Below are positions 1-6,516 of a stretch of DNA of 7,874 nucleotides, in pieces. Position numbers and translations under genes: made by a program. Under the pieces are notes generated by a model. It was not told the origin of the DNA and ran no database searches. It saw nothing but the letters and a program-made list of their open reading frames with translations. Where the stretch lies: contig PLEB01000257.1 in assembly GCA_003136915.1 (NCBI GenBank), positions 1 through 7,874 of the forward strand. Reading direction: 5' to 3'. This stretch comes from Chitinophagaceae bacterium. Lineage in GTDB: Bacteria > Bacteroidota > Bacteroidia > Chitinophagales > Chitinophagaceae. Numbering within the stretch: position 1 is the first letter of the stretch; every line of letters starts with the position of its first letter.

Positions 1-14
1 GTAAAAAGTAAAAA
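1..14. repeat. Two tandem GTAAAAA heptamers at the left edge
   Basis: Positions 1-7 and 8-14 are two exact copies of GTAAAAA. They are the reverse complement of the TTTTTAC units at 130-143, so the two arrays form a 14-bp perfect inverted repeat enclosing about 115 bp. The array is cut by the window edge, so its true copy number and left limit are unknown. Read as minus-strand RNA it would be a U-rich segment able to pair with the A-rich segment just downstream of the ligase stop codon. Confidence 0.6.
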
Positions 15-129
15 ATGGTGCGAAAGGGGGAAACAATGTCCTGAGAACTATTTTTCATTATATGAGCAAAAACGAAAGTACTTTCAAACAGATGAACTGA
101 TTCTCATAAAAGATCCTAAAATTTTTTAA
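1..129 (+). CDS. Weak candidate: C-terminal end of an unidentified plus-strand gene cut by the window edge
   Basis: Reading frame 1 is open from the window edge for 42 codons and stops at TAA 127-129. The predicted peptide is lysine/tyrosine/phenylalanine-rich and ends with residues like DPKIF; I recognise no family. If real, it would be the tail of a gene convergent with the ligase, whose stop is at 154. Against it, the frame begins inside the heptamer repeat, only about a quarter of its third codon positions are G or C (the surrounding genes look richer), and an open run of this length in one of six frames of AT-rich DNA is not rare. One more GTAAAAA unit immediately left of position 1 would put an in-frame TAA there and kill it. 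Most likely non-coding. Confidence 0.15.
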   Translation, partial: VKSKKWCERGKQCPENYFSLYEQKRKYFQTDELILIKDPKIF

Positions 130-157
130 TTTTTACTTTTTACTTTTTAATTTTTAC
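123..157. repeat. Five-unit TTTTTA(A/C) heptamer tandem repeat at the ligase 3' end
   Basis: Five contiguous 7-bp units are visible: TTTTTAA (123-129), TTTTTAC (130-136), TTTTTAC (137-143), TTTTTAA (144-150) and TTTTTAC (151-157). The ligase stop codon (TAA on the minus strand, complement of TTA at 154-156) lies inside the last unit, and the final lysine codon begins with its last base. Two units have exact inverted partners at 1-14. Short AT-rich heptamer arrays of this kind between genes are plausible slippage-prone repeats; a role in ending the ligase transcript is an inference. Confidence 0.8.
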
Positions 158-1776
158 TTTCTCACCCCATACTTCTCCAACATTTGCCTCAAATCCTCCA
201 GCGTATTGATCTCATCTGCCTTTTTATCTTTACGCCAGCGGTTGATCCTTGGAAAGCGGAGTGCCACACCGGATTTGTGTCTTTTGGATGCGGCAATTCC
301 CTCAAATGCAATTTCAAATACCAGTTCAGGTTTTACCGTGCGAACGGGACCGAATTTTTCAATCGAATGCTTTTTTACGAAATGATCCACTTCATCGAAT
401 TCTTTATCTGTTAAACCCGAATAAGCTTTCGTAAAAGTTAACAATTGGTCTCCGTTTCGGACGGCAAAAGTATAATCCGTGTACAGGTTACTTCTTCTCC
501 CATGACCCTTCTGCGCATAAACCATCACGGCGTCGATCACCAGGGGATCAATTTTCCATTTCCACCAATCCCCGCGTTTCCTTCCCGTTTGATAAATCGA
601 TTTCTTCCTCTTTAACATCAGGCCTTCGCTGCCGATTTCCCGTGATCGGAGCCGGATCGAAACCAATTCATTCCAGTCATGAAAAGGAATCAGGGGAGAA
701 AGTCGCAACACAGGATGGTGAATTTCCCTGACTACTTTCTCCAGCATGGCCCTTCTTTCCTCCTGAGGTCTTTCACGAAAATCTTCGCCATCATATTCCA
801 GCAGGTCATAGGCAATGAAAGCAACAGGCGCTTCTACCAACTGTTTTTTCGTAATATTTTTTCTTCCAATGCGGGTCTGTAACGCGGCAAAGGGTAGCGG
901 AAAGAAGTCAACCATGTCCGACTCGGCCGTCGACATACAAATAATCTCTCCATCCATTACGATTCCTTCCGGAAGTTGCTCCTGCAAGGGCGCATATTCG
1001 GGAAATTTCTCCGTCATGAGTTCTTCTCCCCTGCTCCATACGAACAACTGACCATTCCGGTGAATGATCTCTCCCCGGATTCCATCCCATTTCCACTCGG
1101 CAAACCATTCCGCGGGATCGCCCAGTTGCGGCAGATCATCTTCCAGCGCATAGGCAAGATAAAATGGATACGGACGGGAATGATCCAGGATTACAGAACT
1201 GCTTCCGAGTAACTCACTGAATGGAAAGTGAATGGGGTCCCAGTTTCCACTGATGCGGTGAGCGATGACAGAAGGTTCCAGCCGCACCGTTTTTGCCAGT
1301 GCATTTATGATCATTTTTTGCGAAACACCGATCCGGAAATTTCCGGTTATCAGTTTATTGAACACAAACATTTCACTCCTGGTCATACGCTTCCATGCAT
1401 CCAGTATAAATGATTTGCGGTTACCCATATCTGATTTCTCAAGCAGGATCAGTTGTTCCAGATAATGGTGAAGACCCAATCCGGAAGCCTCCTCTTTTCC
1501 TTCCGGAACAAGAAGGGAAAGAGTTTCTGCCAGGTCGCCAACAGTATGATAACACTCTTCAAACAACCACGGAGGAATTCCGGTCAGCTCCATACACCAT
1601 TCCTGCAAGATGGCAGAGGATACGGAGCGCTTGGGTCTGCGTCCACTGAAAATCGCAATGACCCATACCTTATCCCGGTCATCAGCATCCTCAAAATAGC
1701 TGACAAGCATTCCAAGCTTATCATTTGTTTTTGTAGATGTGCCTAATGAGATAACGAGGTCTGAAAATTTTTTCAT
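154..1776 (-). CDS. ATP-dependent DNA ligase of the ligase-associated repair module
   Basis: Seals nicks in DNA by transferring AMP from ATP to an active-site lysine, then to the 5' phosphate. The 540-residue protein has an N-terminal DNA-binding region (about 1-200), a nucleotidyltransferase domain (about 205-410) and a C-terminal OB fold (about 410-535). Visible motifs: motif I EWKWDGIR with nucleophile K229, motif Ia SRG (R249), motif III DGE (275-277), motif IIIa YDLLEYDG (323-330), motif IV EGLMLKR (384-390), motif V WWKWK (404-408) and a C-terminal RFPR (507-510). The sequence is full length for this bacterial family and intact. It starts 3 bp after the stop of the exonuclease gene, so the two are very likely co-transcribed and translationally coupled; no Shine-Dalgarno block precedes the ATG. 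The neighbouring exonuclease marks it as the ligase of the Lhr-helicase/exonuclease/phosphoesterase repair set, not the essential NAD-dependent replicative ligase. Its stop codon sits in a heptamer repeat. Confidence 0.95.
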   Translation of the reverse strand: MKKFSDLVISLGTSTKTNDKLGMLVSYFEDADDRDKVWVIAIFSGRRPKRSVSSAILQEWCMELTGIPPWLFEECYHTVGDLAETLSLLVPEGKEEASGLGLHHYLEQLILLEKSDMGNRKSFILDAWKRMTRSEMFVFNKLITGNFRIGVSQKMIINALAKTVRLEPSVIAHRISGNWDPIHFPFSELLGSSSVILDHSRPYPFYLAYALEDDLPQLGDPAEWFAEWKWDGIRGEIIHRNGQLFVWSRGEELMTEKFPEYAPLQEQLPEGIVMDGEIICMSTAESDMVDFFPLPFAALQTRIGRKNITKKQLVEAPVAFIAYDLLEYDGEDFRERPQEERRAMLEKVVREIHHPVLRLSPLIPFHDWNELVSIRLRSREIGSEGLMLKRKKSIYQTGRKRGDWWKWKIDPLVIDAVMVYAQKGHGRRSNLYTDYTFAVRNGDQLLTFTKAYSGLTDKEFDEVDHFVKKHSIEKFGPVRTVKPELVFEIAFEGIAASKRHKSGVALRFPRINRWRKDKKADEINTLEDLRQMLEKYGVRK

Positions 1777-1779
1777 AAC

Positions 1780-2808
1780 TCAAGCCCAGGTTTCCGCTGA
1801 AGCAAGTTGCTCTTCCGTTTCCAGTTCTTTTTCATCGCCATATTCTGTTTTTATTTCTTCGGAGTCAATGCCCAGTTCATTGAGATAACGGCTGAAAGCA
1901 GACTGAAACCCATGCGTAACAAAAATTTTTTCAGCACCTGTTCCACGGATTACCTGAAGTAATCCATTCCAATCCGCATGGTCACTCAGTGCAAAACCGG
2001 CGTCCGCATTGCGACGCCGCGCATTGCCGCGAACCTGCATCCATCCGCTGCAGACACCTACAGCAGCGGGAATAAGGCGGTTCATCCAGGGAGAACGGTC
2101 TGCTGAAGGCGGAGCGATGATCACAGCTTCTTTGAAATATCCCCTGGACATTTCCGGCGTGACCTTTTCTATCTCCGGCAGATTAAATCCAGACCGGACC
2201 AATGCCTGGTGGGTATTCCAAACAGCTCCATGGGCATAGATCGTAGATGAAATTTCTGTAAGGCAGGATAAAAGCCGCTGCGCCTTTCCCAGGCTATACG
2301 CAATCAGGACCGAGTTTTTTCCTTTTTCCCGGTTTTGGTTTATCCAGTTCTGAATATCATAGAATATTTGCTGTTGAGGTTTCCATTTATAGACCGGCAG
2401 ACCAAATGTAGATTCGGTAACGAATGTGTCGCATTTCAGCAATTCCATTTCCCCGCTTATACCATCATTCTCCGTTTTAAAATCACCACCCACAACCCAG
2501 ACCTCGCCCTGAGATTCAATTCGTATCTGGGAAGATCCGATGATATGGCCTGCCGGGTAAAGAGAAACACTCACGCCATTTATGGTAATGTGCTCCGCCC
2601 ATTCTACAGCCTGGCAAACGGGATTACCCAGCCTCAGCTGAAGCAGTGGCATAGTAAAACGATGACATAAATAATATTCGCTGCCCGGTCGCGCATGATC
2701 ACTGTGCGCATGGGTGATCACTGCCCTTTTTACGGGTTGCCAGGGATCAATGTAAAAATCTCCTGCTGCACAGTAAATGCCTTTCCCGGTAAAACTTAAC
2801 AAGCCCAT
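1780..2808 (-). CDS. Ligase-associated DNA repair exonuclease (metallo-beta-lactamase/beta-CASP fold)
   Basis: A 342-residue predicted metal-dependent nuclease of the family that accompanies bacterial ATP-dependent ligases and is thought to trim DNA ends before sealing. Metal-site motifs are all present: HAHSDH at 33-38, PAGH with H88, GGDF with D109, FALSDHAD with H277, and THG with H299. TEST (131-134) and YSLGKAQ (171-177) fit the beta-CASP insert, which is also found in CPSF/Artemis-type nucleases. No signal peptide, so it is cytoplasmic. The C-terminal tail from about residue 315 is strongly acidic (11 D/E in 28 residues). The ATG at 2808 gives MGLLSFTGKGIYC, a natural start just before the first beta strand. 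It lies 17 bp after the binding-fold protein gene and 3 bp before the ligase, so it is probably in an operon with both. DNA rather than RNA as substrate is inferred from the ligase partner. Confidence 0.93.
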   Translation of the reverse strand: MGLLSFTGKGIYCAAGDFYIDPWQPVKRAVITHAHSDHARPGSEYYLCHRFTMPLLQLRLGNPVCQAVEWAEHITINGVSVSLYPAGHIIGSSQIRIESQGEVWVVGGDFKTENDGISGEMELLKCDTFVTESTFGLPVYKWKPQQQIFYDIQNWINQNREKGKNSVLIAYSLGKAQRLLSCLTEISSTIYAHGAVWNTHQALVRSGFNLPEIEKVTPEMSRGYFKEAVIIAPPSADRSPWMNRLIPAAVGVCSGWMQVRGNARRRNADAGFALSDHADWNGLLQVIRGTGAEKIFVTHGFQSAFSRYLNELGIDSEEIKTEYGDEKELETEEQLASAETWA

Positions 2809-2825
2809 GAAAGTAAATTTGTCGC

Positions 2826-4010
2826 CTAATATACTGCAACAACATTGCCATTGACCTTTTTGATGATATAGAGCTTTTTATTCTCGAGGTAATCGAGCGT
2901 AGGATTCTCTTTATTCAGAAAAACAGGCTCGATATCAAAATCATTGAACACTTTAAATTTCCTTTCTCCGACACTACCGCTAAGCTTTCCCTGGTTTGCG
3001 TTTAACAGTTGCCCGAAATGCATCAATGTTTCGTATCCCCGGTAAACCATATCGGAAGGCCTTGAATAGAATCGGATCCTGAAATATTGCTGAATAGACA
3101 AAACCACACTATCATTCGGATTATTATAAAATGGAGTGGTATAATAAATCTCCTGATCCGCATAAACCGGGTCAGAAAAATCAATTGCGTCCCAGGTGGG
3201 CATGCCTAAAATTTTTGTTGTATAGGTTTTATTCAGGGATGCCAGTTGTGTGCAGACCTGTTTTCCGAAGTTCTCATCCAGACTTCCAACCAGAACAATG
3301 GTTTTTGTATTGCTGTCCAAGTAGGGCAACAAGTGGCCCGGATCCAAAGCATTGTCGATATTGATGTATTTCATATGCAGAGGCACAGAAGCGGTATTTT
3401 TCTCTATGTCAGCAAAATCATTCTTAACGAGATCTTCCTGGGCGCCTTTTTTTCGCAGGTAAAGAATATTTGAGGTGGCCCAGTTGCGCTGAATGAATTT
3501 ATACAATGCTTCGAAGTGCGATTTCAGTGTTGAATTCAGTATCACTACCTGGGGGTTATTGGTAATGCCTCCGTCATTGGGATAATTCACATTGATAAAG
3601 GGTATATCTTTTTCACTTGCTTCCCGGGAAAGCGTGCGGAACTCAGCAACGTTAACATAGCCAATGATCAGGTTTATAGAGTCAAAAACAGGTTCATCCA
3701 ATACCTGCCCGAGGGTTTTGGTTGCGGAACGTGTGTCGTAGACGGTTATGTCCAGGCTATTGTTGGTTTTTGCCAGCGAATCCGCAGCCAGTTTCAGTCC
3801 TTCATAAAATTCCAGACCCGGGTTAATATACTTAGGAAAATTCTGATCAAAGCGGTATTGGCCGGATGCGTCGAAAGCGGAATCCAGGAATAAGGGAAGG
3901 AAAACAGCAATATGATAACGGGAGGCGGTATCCTTTGTTTGAGCCAATGAGCTTGACTGTACTGCCATCAGCAATACCAAACCAAGGAGTAATGAACCGT
4001 TACATTTCAT
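2826..4010 (-). CDS. Secreted type 1 periplasmic-binding-fold protein (substrate-binding-like), orphan
   Basis: A 394-residue protein with a Sec signal peptide: a hydrophobic run at about 6-17 and probable cleavage after SLA (21-23). There is no lipobox; the Cys at position 3 is too early. The mature part resembles the two-lobe type 1 periplasmic binding fold: an opening strand YHIAVFLPLF (32-41), a helix with GLKLAADSL (71-79), DITVYDTRS (87-95), LIIGYVN (114-120), IPFINVNYPND (136-146) and a second-lobe strand TIVLVGSLDENFG (237-249). Families with this fold include branched-chain amino acid receptors and LpoA/YraM-type envelope proteins. No permease, ATPase or LysM domain gene accompanies it here, so transport is not supported and an envelope or peptidoglycan-related role is equally possible. 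From memory, Bacteroidota often carry a related protein next to guaA. It lies 83 bp after guaA and 17 bp before the exonuclease. Fold is fairly sure; ligand and function unknown. Confidence 0.8.
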   Translation of the reverse strand: MKCNGSLLLGLVLLMAVQSSSLAQTKDTASRYHIAVFLPLFLDSAFDASGQYRFDQNFPKYINPGLEFYEGLKLAADSLAKTNNSLDITVYDTRSATKTLGQVLDEPVFDSINLIIGYVNVAEFRTLSREASEKDIPFINVNYPNDGGITNNPQVVILNSTLKSHFEALYKFIQRNWATSNILYLRKKGAQEDLVKNDFADIEKNTASVPLHMKYINIDNALDPGHLLPYLDSNTKTIVLVGSLDENFGKQVCTQLASLNKTYTTKILGMPTWDAIDFSDPVYADQEIYYTTPFYNNPNDSVVLSIQQYFRIRFYSRPSDMVYRGYETLMHFGQLLNANQGKLSGSVGERKFKVFNDFDIEPVFLNKENPTLDYLENKKLYIIKKVNGNVVAVY

Positions 4011-4050
4011 CCGTTTCTTTTTACTTCGGATTTAATTTTTTTATTAGCCT

Positions 4051-4072
4051 GATTGAACGGGATTGATTGATT
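4051..4072. repeat. GATTGA direct repeats in the guaA / binding-fold protein gap
   Basis: GATTGA occurs at 4051-4056, 4061-4066 and 4065-4070; the first two begin 10 bp apart, about one helical turn. They lie in the 83-bp gap upstream of the minus-strand binding-fold protein gene, about 40-60 bp before its ATG. A repeated half-site for a regulator is possible, but so is simple-sequence drift. No clear Bacteroidota promoter motif (TAnnTTTG) is visible in this gap on the minus strand. Confidence 0.3.
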
Positions 4073-4074
4073 AT

Positions 4075-4117
4075 CCTTCAACGATGCCAGAAATTATTCC
4101 CATTCAATGGTTGAAGG
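4075..4117 (-). other. Inverted repeat spanning the guaA stop codon
   Basis: CCTTCAAC at 4075-4082 and GTTGAAGG at 4110-4117 are perfect 8-bp inverted arms with a 27-base loop that contains the guaA stop codon (4094-4096). In guaA mRNA the 5' arm lies in the last codons and the 3' arm just after the stop. There is no run of U after the stem (it continues AUAAUC), so it is not a textbook intrinsic terminator; it could act as an mRNA 3' stabiliser or weak attenuator before the next gene. An 11-base imperfect palindrome CCATTCAATGG (4100-4110) overlaps it. Confidence 0.3.
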
Positions 4118-5626
4118 CGGCTTACTGCTGATATCGTACACCACACGGTTAATTCCCTTGACCTTATTGATAATATCGCTTGACACCTGGGCAAGGAAAT
4201 CATAGGGAAGGTGCGCCCAGTCAGCGGTCATTCCATCCACAGAAGTCACTGCCCGCAAGGCGACAGTAAATTCATAGGTTCGTTCATCACCCATCACACC
4301 AACACTTTTTACCGGCAGCAGGATGGCGCCTGCCTGCCAAACACTGCCATACAGCTTATGGTCTTTTAAAGCCTGGGTGAACAGCTGGTCCGCCTGCTGC
4401 AACAATTTTACTTTCGCCGGATTTACCTCGCCCAGAATACGGATGGCAAGACCGGGGCCGGGAAACGGATGCCGCTGCAGCAAATCGTCCGGGATACCCA
4501 ATTCCTTTCCAACTTTCCGTACTTCGTCTTTAAACAAGAAGCGAAGTGGCTCAACCAGGCCTAGTTTCATCTTTTTGGGAAGACCCCCCACATTGTGATG
4601 TGACTTGATGGTCATAGACGGACCGTGTACGGAAACACTTTCGATCACATCGGGATAAATGGTTCCCTGGCCGAGCAGGTCAATTTCTTCCAGCTTGCCG
4701 GCTTCCTTCAGAAAAATTTTAATGAATTGTTTACCGATGGTCTTTCGCTTTTCTTCCGGATCCGTTTTCCCCCTGAGTTTTTTATAAAATATTTTCTTTG
4801 CATCAATCCCCTGAACATTCAGGCCAATCCGCTTATACGTATCCAGCACTTCCTGAAATTCATTTTTGCGCAGGACGCCATTGTCAACAAAAATCCCGAA
4901 TAGCCTGTTTCCGATAGCTTTATGAATAAGCGTTGCGGCCACTGTTGAATCCACGCCGCCGCTGAGAGCCATGATCACTTTCTTTTTGCCGATCTGCTTT
5001 TTCAAATGTTCGACGGTGTCATTTATGAAATGGGCCGGCGTCCAGTCCTGCGCGCAACCGCAAATATCCACAAGAAAATTACGGATGATCTTTTTGCCTT
5101 CGATAGTATGATACACTTCCGGATGAAACTGGAGGCAGTATAACGGAAAGCCTTCCCCGTTATTTTTAAAAGCCGCATACGGTATCGAATCCGTTGTGGC
5201 CAGTACATCAAAACCTGCAGGAAGCTCCAGGATGGTATCCGCATGACTCATCCAGACCTGGCTTAAATGACTCATATCCTTAAACAGCGGATCTTCTTTT
5301 ATCTTGCTCAGCAGCGCTCGTCCGTATTCACGCTTATCGCTGCTGGCAACCTTGCCACCAAATTCCCGGGCAGTAAGCTGCGCCCCATAACAGATCCCCA
5401 GGATTGGCAGAAACCCATGCATGGCCTTAATATTCACTGCAGGGGCGTTCTTGTCATTCACTGAAAAGGGTGAACCGGAAAGGATGACCCCCTTTATGGA
5501 GGGGTCGGGGTTGATCTTTTTATGATAAGGAAATATCTCGCAATACACATTTGCTTCGCGAACCGACCGGGCTATCAACTGGGTATATTGGGAACCGAAA
5601 TCGAGAATGATGATCTTTTCAGTCAT
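4094..5626 (-). CDS. guaA: GMP synthase (glutamine-hydrolysing)
   Basis: Catalyses XMP + ATP + glutamine + water to GMP + AMP + PPi + glutamate, the last step of de novo guanine nucleotide synthesis, in the cytoplasm. The 510 residues match the usual bacterial length. The N-terminal class I glutamine amidotransferase domain (about 3-190) has the GICYGAQ nucleophile elbow with C79 and the triad partners H168 and E170 in QFHPE. The ATP pyrophosphatase domain (about 205-390) has the P-loop SGGVDS (222-227), [10 protein letters not shown] (247-256), LGQGTIYPD (318-326) and [11 protein letters not shown] (386-396). The C-terminal dimerisation domain ends in the conserved KPPSTIEWE (502-510). All catalytic residues are present. 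The start gives [16 protein letters not shown], typical of the family; no Shine-Dalgarno sequence precedes it. It is divergent from the head-GIN gene across 164 bp. No guanine riboswitch-like core is recognisable upstream. Confidence 0.98.
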   Translation of the reverse strand: MTEKIIILDFGSQYTQLIARSVREANVYCEIFPYHKKINPDPSIKGVILSGSPFSVNDKNAPAVNIKAMHGFLPILGICYGAQLTAREFGGKVASSDKREYGRALLSKIKEDPLFKDMSHLSQVWMSHADTILELPAGFDVLATTDSIPYAAFKNNGEGFPLYCLQFHPEVYHTIEGKKIIRNFLVDICGCAQDWTPAHFINDTVEHLKKQIGKKKVIMALSGGVDSTVAATLIHKAIGNRLFGIFVDNGVLRKNEFQEVLDTYKRIGLNVQGIDAKKIFYKKLRGKTDPEEKRKTIGKQFIKIFLKEAGKLEEIDLLGQGTIYPDVIESVSVHGPSMTIKSHHNVGGLPKKMKLGLVEPLRFLFKDEVRKVGKELGIPDDLLQRHPFPGPGLAIRILGEVNPAKVKLLQQADQLFTQALKDHKLYGSVWQAGAILLPVKSVGVMGDERTYEFTVALRAVTSVDGMTADWAHLPYDFLAQVSSDIINKVKGINRVVYDISSKPPSTIEWE

Positions 5627-5641
5627 GGAGTTGCGAAGATA

Positions 5642-5711
5642 AAGAAAGGTTTGGCGTTTAGATATTGGGGACGGCCGATTTCCTCTTTACCGCCGCACTG
5701 TAACCTTTCTT
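5642..5711. repeat. 10-bp inverted repeat in the guaA / head-GIN divergent region
   Basis: AAGAAAGGTT (5642-5651) and AACCTTTCTT (5702-5711) are perfect inverted arms separated by 50 bp. They fill much of the space between the two divergent start codons (5626 and 5791). The near arm ends 16 bp from the guaA ATG, so on the guaA side it lies where a promoter would be expected. Possible readings are paired binding sites for a dimeric regulator or a leader hairpin; the sequence alone does not decide. Confidence 0.45.
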
Positions 5712-5742
5712 ATGACCATGACGTCCAATCCCTTAAATGATT

Positions 5743-5773
5743 TTTTCTATTCGGGATAAAATGTGAACTTTTG
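5743..5773 (+). promoter_or_regulatory. Possible Bacteroidota-type promoter for the head-GIN gene
   Basis: AACTTTTG at 5766-5773 differs by one base from the Bacteroidota -7 consensus TAnnTTTG, and a T-rich stretch near 5741-5746 sits at about the distance of the -33 TTTG element, though it is TTTT, not TTTG. Transcription would begin near 5778-5780, leaving a leader of roughly a dozen bases, AT-rich and without a Shine-Dalgarno block. The position is apt but the match is imperfect. Confidence 0.3.
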
Positions 5774-5790
5774 CATATCAAAAAACAACC

Positions 5791-6513
5791 ATGAAAAAAT
5801 TGCTTCTTCTTGCAACTACTGTTATGATGCTGGTTTCATGCGGGCGGTTTATGGGCAGACGGATCCGTGGAAACGGTGTTATCAAAACAGAGGAGAGAAC
5901 CGTCTCGCCTTTCAAACATGTTGAGGCCAGCGGTGCAATCAAGCTGATGGTCTCCCAGGGTGATCTCAAGCCTGTAAGGCTGGAAGGCGATGAAAACATC
6001 CTGCCTTATGTTGAGGTGAATCAGGAAGACGACCGGATTAAGATCAGAACAAAACCGGGTTACAATATCAGTCCTACTGGCGACCTTACGGTCTATGTAA
6101 CAGCGCCTGTTTATAGCAGCATTGAGGTTTCCGGAGCAAGCGATATCAAGGGTACCGGTAAAATCTCCAATCCTGAGAACCTTGATTTGGAGGCTAGCGG
6201 CGCGGGTGATATCGAAATGGAAGTAGACGCGCCGGCCTTATCCGCAAAAATTTCGGGCAGCGGAACGGTACGCCTGAAAGGACAGACCAAGGACCTGGAC
6301 ATTGACCTGAGTGGTGCGGGTCATGCTTTTTGTTATGACCTTCTTTCAGAAAACACCAAAGTGGATATTTCCGGTGCCGGAAGTGCAGAAGTATATGCCA
6401 GCGAGAAGCTGGAGGCAGACGTAAGCGGAGTGGGCAACGTACACTATAAAGGAAATGCTTCCAATGTGAGCCAGCATGTGAGCGGGGCAGGAAGTGTAAA
6501 TAAGGAACAATAA
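5791..6513 (+). CDS. Head-GIN domain (DUF2807) lipoprotein
   Basis: A 240-residue predicted lipoprotein: a lysine-headed hydrophobic signal is followed by lipobox LVSC with lipidated C17, so the mature protein is anchored in the envelope, probably the outer membrane. The rest matches the DUF2807 or 'head GIN' fold: an opening segment RGNGVIKTEERTVSPFKHVEASGAIKL-like in pattern (about 26-52), then a repeated S-G-x-G/S motif at 114, 136, 155, 174, 194, 212 and 231, spaced 18-22 residues. This ladder suggests a right-handed beta-helix with one glycine turn per coil. The family is widespread in Bacteroidota; a role in adhesion has been suggested by name only, and no specific ligand is known. The lipobox position supports the ATG at 5791. 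It is a single-gene plus-strand unit, divergent from guaA, and its TAA ends 3 bp from the convergent recN stop. Confidence 0.9.
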   Translation: MKKLLLLATTVMMLVSCGRFMGRRIRGNGVIKTEERTVSPFKHVEASGAIKLMVSQGDLKPVRLEGDENILPYVEVNQEDDRIKIRTKPGYNISPTGDLTVYVTAPVYSSIEVSGASDIKGTGKISNPENLDLEASGAGDIEMEVDAPALSAKISGSGTVRLKGQTKDLDIDLSGAGHAFCYDLLSENTKVDISGAGSAEVYASEKLEADVSGVGNVHYKGNASNVSQHVSGAGSVNKEQ

Positions 6514-6516
6514 ATA

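Noticed and set aside
1..58. Minus-strand open frame from ATG at 58 to the left edge, possibly the start of a helicase gene
   Set aside because: Only 19 codons are visible, they run into the heptamer repeat, and the residues do not resemble the N-terminus of the ligase-associated helicase.
2335..2670. 111-codon plus-strand open frame opposite the exonuclease
   Set aside because: Fully overlaps a gene with clear catalytic motifs; composition is that of an antisense shadow.
2814..2821. Exact TAnnTTTG match (TAAATTTG) on the plus strand between the exonuclease and binding-fold genes
   Set aside because: No -33 TTTG at the right distance, no plus-strand gene follows, and a six-fixed-base motif is expected a few times by chance in this window.
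5634..5641. TATCTTCG on the minus strand as a guaA -7 promoter element
   Set aside because: One mismatch to TAnnTTTG, no -33 element upstream, and it would leave a leader of only a few bases.
5712..5759. Fifteen-codon plus-strand open frame in the leader region of the head-GIN gene
   Set aside because: Very short, ends before the proposed promoter, and shows no recognisable leader-peptide character such as repeated regulatory codons.
5627..5790. Guanine or other purine riboswitch upstream of guaA
   Set aside because: The conserved core bases and three-way junction pattern of the purine riboswitch cannot be recognised on the minus strand.
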